DNA from: an uncultured Lachnospiraceae bacterium
GTDB lineage: Bacteria > Bacillota_A > Clostridia > Lachnospirales > Lachnospiraceae
Assembly (NCBI GenBank): GCA_900556645.1
Contig: USPJ01000069.1
Coordinates: 1-6,686, forward strand
DNA: 6,686 nucleotides
Reading direction: 5' to 3'
Under the pieces are notes generated by a model. It was not told the DNA's origin, ran no database searches, and saw only the letters and a program-made list of their open reading frames with translations. This document shows positions 6,375-6,686 of this stretch, piece after piece. A program made the position numbers and the translations under genes. Positions within the stretch are counted from its first letter, which is position 1, and every line of letters starts with the position of its first letter.

Positions 6375-6686
6375 AATTCGCCTCTGAGACTTTGAATCTC
6401 TGCCTCTAAATTTGCCTTATATTCCCCCAAATAGCTTTGCACCGCAGGAATTGACGCCGCAATATTATCTGCTTGACTAACTTTTGGCTCTATGCTCCCG
6501 ATAAACTGCTGATTTCTATTTCGAATTTCCTGTGCCGCCCTTCCTTCAAACTTATTTTTTACCACTACGGTTCCGGTGGAGGAATTGTTTTGAAAGCTTT
6601 TCTGTTTTCGTTCATAACGGCGAGTGCTGCCCTCAATATTTTGTTTACAATTTCGGAGTCTCGACTGCAAGCCCCCTATCCGATTT
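6368..6686 (-). CDS. ESX-like/YwqH-like small helical protein, 5' end cut by the window
   Basis: The frame stays open to the right edge (upstream codons read NRIGG before a possible TTG at 6670), so the true start is most likely outside the window. The visible part begins with a basic coiled-coil-like helix (LQSRLRNCKQNIEG, then RRYERKQKSF), followed by a short linker and KFEGRAAQEI. FEG stands where WXG-type proteins have W-x-G before the second helix. The remainder is helical with a charged end (EAEIQSLRGELR). The pattern resembles YwqH/DUF5082-type proteins, which commonly lead type VII LXG-toxin operons in Firmicutes; this assignment is tentative. Being first of the visible genes in a tightly packed operon with an RHS toxin, it probably helps fold or target the toxin. 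Confidence 0.72.
   Translation of the reverse strand, partial: NRIGGLQSRLRNCKQNIEGSTRRYERKQKSFQNNSSTGTVVVKNKFEGRAAQEIRNRNQQFIGSIEPKVSQADNIAASIPAVQSYLGEYKANLEAEIQSLRGELR

Overview
All genes in this window lie on the minus strand and are read from high to low coordinates. The codon and base use (roughly 45-50% GC in conserved parts), strong AGGAGG-type ribosome binding sites, tight gene packing and the style of the RHS repeats suggest a Firmicute, most likely a gut-type Clostridia/Lachnospiraceae member. That taxonomic call is an inference.

Layout in transcription order: (1) 6686-6368, the 3' part of a small helical protein with an F-E-G motif where ESX/WXG-like proteins carry W-x-G; (2) 6363-6067, a 98-aa helical-hairpin protein; (3) 6062-5760, a 100-aa WXG100-like helical protein; (4) 5740-761, a 1659-aa RHS/YD-repeat polymorphic toxin; (5) about 737 down to the left edge, a multi-pass membrane protein directly behind the toxin gene, the usual place of the immunity gene. 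Genes are 4 to 23 bases apart, and two ribosome binding sites run into or end against the stop codon of the gene before, so this looks like one operon. Its promoter lies beyond 6686 and its terminator is not in the window.

The RHS protein has no signal peptide. It begins with about 185 residues of lysine/glutamate-rich helical sequence, then a DUF6531-like entry domain, some 45 YD repeats, an RHS-associated core (about 1342-1445), a glycine/alanine-rich linker and a lysine-rich C-terminal tip of about 105 residues that I do not recognise. Three small ESX-like helical proteins plus a helical N-terminus are what type VIIb (LXG-like) effectors carry. The best reading is therefore a type VII-exported RHS toxin with its targeting partners and a membrane immunity protein. 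No secretion machinery gene is visible.

Two signs of genome plasticity stand out. GC drops to about 28% over the last 300 bases of the toxin gene, against about 49% in the core, as expected of a swapped toxin tip. At the left edge (about 1-57) the sequence becomes GC-rich and carries 22-23-base tandem repeats of the CCGGA..GGTGGCTC kind, resembling the end of an IS21-family insertion sequence. If so, the immunity gene was cut near its 3' end by this element.

No RNA gene, CRISPR array or plus-strand gene is supported, and there is no gene-free stretch above 300 bases.
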